DNA from: Poriferisodalis sp965214215
Lineage (GTDB): Bacteria; Actinomycetota; Acidimicrobiia; Acidimicrobiales; Poriferisodalaceae
Direction: 5' to 3'
Length of the DNA: 64,000 nt
Assembly (NCBI RefSeq): GCF_965214215.1
Contig: NZ_CBDCBD010000003.1
Coordinates: 1,612,001 to 1,676,000, forward strand
Below the pieces are notes generated by a model, which did no database searches, was not told the DNA's origin, and worked only from the letters and a program-made list of their open reading frames with translations. Position numbers and translations under genes: made by a program. The stretch's first letter is position 1. Each line of letters begins with the position of its first letter. Below, in pieces: positions 60,346-64,000 of this stretch.

Positions 60346-60616
60346 TGGGGTAGCAGTCCGGGAAGGTGCCGGTGGTGCCTGCGCCGCAGTTCTGGTTGGC
60401 GGGCGGGATGGGGTAGCAGTTCGGATAAGTGCCGGTCATGCCTGCGCCGCAACTGTGGGTGTGGGCGACGGTGACGGTCTCGGTCCAGCACTGGCGGCCT
60501 GCGAAGGGGTCATAGGAGCAGCGCTGCTTGGTGGTGGTCTGGCTGTGCGCTGCTGCGGGCTGGGCGGCCACGGCGAGCGTGGACGCGGCGACGAGCAGCG
60601 CCAGCAGTGCTGCGAG

Positions 60617-60650
60617 GCCGTTCGGGAACGGCTGCTATACGAACGTATAG
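60617..60650. promoter_or_regulatory. two adjacent palindromes upstream of the exported-protein gene
   Basis: CTATACGAACGTATAG at 60635-60650 is a palindrome with perfect 7-base arms around AA. Next to it, GCCGTTCGGGAACGGC at 60617-60632 is palindromic except for one pair. They lie at the 5' end of the exported-protein region, where an operator would be expected. The protein that binds is unknown. Confidence 0.55.
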
Positions 60651-60772
60651 CGAACTACAAGAAACCGCCTCTGAACTGCGGTTTTGCTGGCTGAGAACGG
60701 CTCTGACGGGTGTCGTCGAGGCTCAGCATCTGGGCCGACGGCTCGCGATGGGCTGCGGGCAGGCCGCCAGAT

Positions 60773-61711
60773 TCACTGAGATACAGCGGGGATTGCCAGC
60801 CGCAGCACATCGGGCACCCACTCGAGCCGGAGTTCGTCGACAGCGCCTAGGTGATCACCGTCAATCTGGTGTCCGAACGGGCTGATACCTGTCACGGTGA
60901 GCTCGCGCACATCGTCGATGCGCTGCACCACGTTCGGATCCGTGTCGCTCAGGTTTCCTTTTGCGCGAAAGACCGCCGAGAGCACATCGAGCGAGTCGGC
61001 GACTCGAAGCGACCGCAGCCCGACGACGGACAGCCCGGTGCGAAGCGTTGCTGCGGGGGCGATTCGAACCGGGCGGCTGCCTAGGAACGTGTACGGGTCG
61101 GTGTTGGCGACCACCACGAGAAAGCAGCCGTCAATGGCCGCCATTGCGGGTGCCGTCGTTGCGACCCTCAGCGTCCCGGTCTGCCGGTCGTAGCGGCGCA
61201 GCAGCGTGTCGATGCCGGCGAGCAGGAACAGCGGGTGGCCGAGGTATCGCTTGAGCGTTGGGTGGCGCTCGACGCGCTCCACGATCGCTGCGTCGAGTCC
61301 CATACCGCAGTGGAACAAGAAGTAGCGACCCGACGTGCGACCCAGCCCTGCCGAGGTGATGCTGTCGGCCTCGAGCGCATCGAGAACTGCTTCTGTTGCC
61401 ACGAGCGGGTCGTCAGGAGTCCCGATCGTCCGGGCGAACACGTTGGTGGAACCGCCTGGCAATGCGGCGAGCACACAGTCTGTGCCGGCGACACCGTTGG
61501 CCGCTTCGTTGAGCGTGCCGTCGCCGCCCAGCACCACGACTGCGTCGGTGCCGGTCGTCGCCGCCCCGCGTGCGAGGCGGGCGGCGTGGCCGCGCCGGTT
61601 GGTGAAAGCCACCTCGGTGTCGTGACGCTGCGAGAGCGCCGTGTGGATCAGCACGCGCGTCCGGGCGGTGGTCGACGAGGCGGAGTCGTTGACCAGCAGG
61701 AGGACACGCAC
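60773..61711 (-). CDS. diacylglycerol kinase-family lipid kinase
   Basis: A 312-residue protein from GTG 61711. The DAGK catalytic core is clear: RVLLLVNDSASSTTARTRVL, DAVVVLGGDGTLNEAANGVA (the GGDGT nucleotide loop, residues about 60-66), AALPGGSTNVFARTIGTPDD and FHCGMGLDAAIVERVE. The C-terminal half is the beta-sandwich typical of YegS/DgkB. It phosphorylates diacylglycerol or another lipid at the membrane. It is divergent from etfB. Confidence 0.9.
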   Translation of the reverse strand: MRVLLLVNDSASSTTARTRVLIHTALSQRHDTEVAFTNRRGHAARLARGAATTGTDAVVVLGGDGTLNEAANGVAGTDCVLAALPGGSTNVFARTIGTPDDPLVATEAVLDALEADSITSAGLGRTSGRYFLFHCGMGLDAAIVERVERHPTLKRYLGHPLFLLAGIDTLLRRYDRQTGTLRVATTAPAMAAIDGCFLVVVANTDPYTFLGSRPVRIAPAATLRTGLSVVGLRSLRVADSLDVLSAVFRAKGNLSDTDPNVVQRIDDVRELTVTGISPFGHQIDGDHLGAVDELRLEWVPDVLRLAIPAVSQ

Positions 61712-61720
61712 CGCTCAAGT

Positions 61721-61863
61721 CTCGCCCCGACGCGAGCCTGCGAGCGCCATCAGACAATTGGTGTGGCAACGAGGCTCTGAGTTGGCAGGTTGCTCGCCCC
61801 GACGCGAGCTTGCGAGCGCCATCAGACACGGCGTGTGGCAACGAAGCCTTGAGTCGGCAGACT
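61721..61863 (+). repeat. 72-base tandem duplication upstream of etfB
   Basis: Two units with period 72 (61721-61792 and 61793-61863) begin CTCGCCCCGACGCGAGC and continue TGCGAGCGCCATCAGACA and GTGTGGCAACGA. Each contains the hairpin CTCG-CCCCGACG-CGAG. The second copy ends 8 bases before the etfB start, so the duplication covers the promoter or leader. Confidence 0.85.
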
Positions 61864-61871
61864 CTCGCGTC

Positions 61872-62651
61872 ATGAAGGTCGTTGTGTGCGTCAAGCAGAT
61901 CCCCGACCCGGCAGTGCCGGGACAGCTAGAGCCTGATACCAACACGTTGAATCGGGACGACAAGCTGATTCTGGATGAATCTGACTCGTACGGCGTCGAG
62001 ATGGCGCTGCAGCTCGTCGAGGCAGCCGGCGGCGGCCAAGTGTCGCTGGTGTCCATGGCGCCCCGATCGGAGACCAGCGGGTTGCGGACGGCGCTGGCGA
62101 TGGGTGCCGACGACGCCGTATTGATCAGCGACGAGGCGCTGGCCGGCAGCGACGCACTCGGCACTGCCAAGGTGCTCGGTGCCGCGATCGGCGAGCTCGA
62201 AGCCGACCTCGTACTGGCCGGCGTCGAGTCCAGCGACGGTTACACCGGCACCGTTCCCGAGATGGTGGCCGGCGTCATGGGCGTGCCGTCCATCACCTTT
62301 GCGAAGCACATCGTGATTTCCGACGGGGTCGCGAACGTGCAGCGCCAGACCGAGGCGGGCTATGACCAGGTGGAGTGCGCGCTGCCGGCGGTGGTCTCGG
62401 TGACAGCCGGTGTGGTCGAGCCGCGATACCCGTCATTCAAAGGGATCATGGCGGCCAAGAAGAAGCCGGTCGATGCGAAGGATCTCGGTGCACTGGGCAT
62501 TGACGCGAGCGCGGTCGGCGTGGCTGGGGCCCGCCAGGAAACGGTCGATGTGACCGACGCACCCGAACGCGAGGCCGGCGAGATCATCACCGACGAAGGC
62601 GACGCTCACACCAACATCGTCGAGTTCCTCACCGAGCTCAAAGTCATCTGA
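61872..62651 (+). CDS. etfB: electron transfer flavoprotein beta subunit
   Basis: A 259-residue protein from ATG 61872: MKVVVCVKQIPDPAVPGQLE, DESDSYGVEMALQLVEAAGG, ALAMGADDAVLISDEA and the ETF beta signature around VSVTAGVVEPRYPSFKGIMA AKKK. It binds AMP and, with EtfA, carries electrons from acyl-CoA dehydrogenases to the quinone pool, consistent with the beta-oxidation-type genes in this window. The gene follows a tandemly duplicated leader. Confidence 0.94.
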   Translation: MKVVVCVKQIPDPAVPGQLEPDTNTLNRDDKLILDESDSYGVEMALQLVEAAGGGQVSLVSMAPRSETSGLRTALAMGADDAVLISDEALAGSDALGTAKVLGAAIGELEADLVLAGVESSDGYTGTVPEMVAGVMGVPSITFAKHIVISDGVANVQRQTEAGYDQVECALPAVVSVTAGVVEPRYPSFKGIMAAKKKPVDAKDLGALGIDASAVGVAGARQETVDVTDAPEREAGEIITDEGDAHTNIVEFLTELKVI

Positions 62652-62726
62652 CCCGACGGTCGATGCACACCGGTTGAGCCCGCCACCTGAACTACTGACC
62701 TACGAATCCGACAGGAACCACTCCCC

Positions 62727-63689
62727 ATGACGCTTGCACAGATTCTGCTCTTCGCTGAAGGCGATGCCGACGGCGCCTCTGGCCTCACGCTCGAGCTCGC
62801 CACCAAGGCTCGGTCGCTGGCCGACACCGTGACCGCATTCGCCCCCGCACACGGTGAAGCCATGGCTGCCGAACTGGGCGCACACGGCGTGACCACCGTG
62901 TATGCACTCGAAGGACTCGGCGACGGGCTGGTCGGTGTTCACGCCGCAGCCGCGCTTGCCGCTCACATCGACGCCGCCTCGCCTGATGCGGTGTTCTTCG
63001 GCCAGACCACAGACGGGCGCGATACCGCCGCCCGGTTGGCCGTGCTGGCGGATCGTCCCGTGTCCACCAACAACGTGGGCGCGCAGATCGTCGACGGCGC
63101 GCTCGTCACCGAGGAGCCGATCTTCGGCGGGACCCAGAACATCTACACCGCGTACCGCGCGCCGGCGCCAGCCCTCGCGCTGTTCCGCCCGAAGAGTTTC
63201 GAGGCCGAGCCCAGCGGAGGCGGGGCTGCTGCCGTCGAGAGCGTCTCGGCCGTGGATCCTGGCGAAGCGGGCCGAGCGACGGTGACCGGACGTCATGCCG
63301 AGGAGCGCTCAGGCCCGCAACTCGACGATGCCGCCGTGGTGGTGTCGGGCGGCCGAGGGCTGGGCCAGCCCGACGCATATTCGATGGTCGATGAGCTGGC
63401 AGGTCTGCTCGGCGCGGCGTCGGGTGCCTCTCGGGCAATCGTGGACGCAGGCTGGGTTCCCTACGCCAAGCAGGTCGGCCAGACCGGCAAGGTGGTGAAG
63501 CCCAACGTTTACATCGCCTGCGGCATTTCGGGCGCCACCCAGCATCTGGTGGGCATGAAGGGCTCGAAGAACATCGTTGCCATCAACAAGGATCCCGAAG
63601 CGCCGATCTTCGGCGTGGCCGACTTGGGCATCGTGGGCGACGTGCACAAGGTGATGCCGGCTCTGATCGAGGCGCTCAAGTCGCGTTGA
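62727..63689 (+). CDS. etfA: electron transfer flavoprotein alpha subunit
   Basis: A 320-residue protein from ATG 62727. The N-terminal domain (MTLAQILLFAEGDADGASGL) is followed by the FAD-binding domain: VVSGGRGLGQPDAYSMVDEL, VDAGWVPYAKQVGQTGKVVK PNVYIACGISGATQHLVGMK, and INKDPEAPIFGVADLGIVGD at the C-terminus. It is cotranscribed with etfB (75-base gap) and ends at a strong hairpin. Confidence 0.95.
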   Translation: MTLAQILLFAEGDADGASGLTLELATKARSLADTVTAFAPAHGEAMAAELGAHGVTTVYALEGLGDGLVGVHAAAALAAHIDAASPDAVFFGQTTDGRDTAARLAVLADRPVSTNNVGAQIVDGALVTEEPIFGGTQNIYTAYRAPAPALALFRPKSFEAEPSGGGAAAVESVSAVDPGEAGRATVTGRHAEERSGPQLDDAAVVVSGGRGLGQPDAYSMVDELAGLLGAASGASRAIVDAGWVPYAKQVGQTGKVVKPNVYIACGISGATQHLVGMKGSKNIVAINKDPEAPIFGVADLGIVGDVHKVMPALIEALKSR

Positions 63690-63691
63690 TC

Positions 63692-63739
63692 GCAGAGGGT
63701 CAGTAGTGGGCCCGCTGAAAAGGCGGCAGGACCCTCTGC
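63692..63739 (+). terminator. hairpin after etfA
   Basis: GCAGAGGGTC pairs perfectly with GACCCTCTGC over 10 bases, with a loop of 28 bases that itself contains CCCGCTGAAAAGGCGG. It lies three bases after the etfA stop and likely ends the etfBA message. No U-tract follows. Confidence 0.65.
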
Positions 63740-63817
63740 TCCAGCGATCCGGCAGGTCGCAACGTCGCAGAGTTTCCCGCCGTCTTCGCAGCTAACGAAT
63801 CTGCGTCTCGGCGCCGG

Positions 63818-64000
63818 TTAGACCAGCGGCCATGGCCAGCGGCGGCCGCCGTCGTCATCGGGGAACTTGCCGAAGTCGGCCAGCCACTGGGCGCGCTCGG
63901 TCAGCGCGCTGAGCTCGTCGGGTCGCAGCCACTGCCCGAGTTCGGCCGGTGGCTCAGCAGCTGATCTGATAGCGGCGCCGAGTTCGTCGTCGAAGGTTTC
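63818..64000 (-). CDS. C-terminal end of an unidentified gene (runs off window)
   Basis: A frame entering from the right edge on the minus strand ends at TAA 63818. The visible 60 residues read ETFDDELGAAIRSAAEPPAE, then LTERAQWLADFGKFPDDDGG and RRWPWPLV. The last segment, an acidic turn followed by a PWPLV end, looks like a conserved C-terminus, but I cannot name the family. It converges on etfA. Confidence 0.5.
   Translation of the reverse strand, partial: ETFDDELGAAIRSAAEPPAELGQWLRPDELSALTERAQWLADFGKFPDDDGGRRWPWPLV

Larger units (their letters stand above)
59136..60571 (-). pseudogene. exported Cys/Asp-rich EF-hand protein, split by a C8 frameshift
   Basis: The first frame (from GTG 60571) and the second frame (to the stop at 59136) read as one protein if the C8 run at 59734-59741 had nine or six C. 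Joined length is about 475 residues. Order: hydrophobic leader just upstream (LAALLALLVAASTLAVA), AHS-type cleavage region, two CGAGxTGTxPxCYPIP repeats, a Gly/Asp/Thr-rich linker, helical ALSKARAMWEAINEANGENA, a hydrophobic segment (MLGCGILVYAAGKTTVATGG) and one perfect EF-hand (DTDGDGKISTAE). It ends with Cys-containing helices. Calcium binding is expected. Function unknown; effector or surface protein. Confidence 0.65.

Noticed and set aside
60635..60650. loxP/Xer-like recombination site
   Set aside because: The arms share only a short TATACGAA-type string with loxP and the 2-base spacer is too short for tyrosine-recombinase core sites; an operator is a simpler reading.
59969..60694. Plus-strand Val/Ala/Gly-rich frame that looks like a membrane protein
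   Set aside because: It is the reverse strand of the Asp/Thr-rich linker of the exported protein; GTC/GTT repeats translate to valine runs.
61060..61080. tRNA T-arm-like sequence (GATTCGAACC)
   Set aside because: It lies inside the lipid-kinase coding frame and no acceptor or anticodon stems flank it.

Overview
This 64 kb window is a high-G+C bacterial chromosome segment. I infer an actinobacterium, most likely of the class Acidimicrobiia. The signs are many GTG starts and 4-base stop/start overlaps, an F420-dependent LLM-type oxidoreductase, DUF3107 and DUF5317 proteins, a PdtaS-like histidine kinase, the actinobacterial form of valyl-tRNA synthetase, and catabolic genes typical of that class (CaiB/BaiF CoA-transferases, enoyl-CoA hydratases, phenylacetyl-CoA epoxidase, EtfBA). 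The taxonomic call is inference; there is no rRNA and I saw no tRNA gene.

Layout. 1-4.0 kb is a decayed accessory strip: an edge-truncated AddB-like nuclease gene, a coiled-coil membrane protein, a short duplicate of the AddB-like N-terminus, an XRE antitoxin with a broken toxin, a SNF2 helicase deleted and fused to what looks like the end of its SWIM-type partner, and a retropepsin-like protease. 4.0-9.4 kb holds metabolic genes (F420 oxidoreductase, thioesterase, CoA-transferase, SDR) and a Usp-receiver fusion. 9.4-12.9 kb has a LivH/LivM permease pair coupled to a methyltransferase. 12.9-15.0 kb is an MTA/adenosine deaminase plus MTA-phosphorylase pair. 15.3-20.2 kb encodes a very large cell-wall-binding/12x fibronectin-III surface protein whose signal peptide is split by a G7 tract. 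21.6-24.2 kb is a paaA-D-B-C operon, followed by an isolated CoxL-like molybdenum hydroxylase, RmuC, a peptide-binding lipoprotein, RsgA, two enoyl-CoA hydratases, MscS, ValS and a second CaiB-type transferase.

38.8-42.5 kb is a two-gene cassette of a STAS/GHKL-ATPase-like protein and an 828-residue protein with a degenerate phosphoribosyltransferase-like core. It is visibly less G+C-biased than its neighbours and is my best candidate for an undescribed conflict or signalling system. 43.8-51.0 kb is a complete System I cytochrome c maturation operon (ccmA-H with a CcmH-TPR fusion), followed by Mrp and SelO.

54.0-60.7 kb is the second unusual region. Small two-helix membrane proteins share an N-terminal YxDT(M/V)S signature and a C-terminal AAIRG-type tail, and several end in a common hairpin-bearing DNA repeat. 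On the minus strand they follow, with ATGA overlaps, a Cys/Asp-rich EF-hand exported protein and a truncated orphan copy of its C-terminus. The repeats occur in opposite orientations on either side of a histidine kinase, a DUF3107 gene and a serine recombinase. This resembles an exported-effector/orphan-tip array. The EF-hand gene is split at a C8 tract, the second homopolymer break in an exported protein here. 60.8-63.7 kb is a lipid kinase and etfBA, and the window ends inside an unidentified gene.
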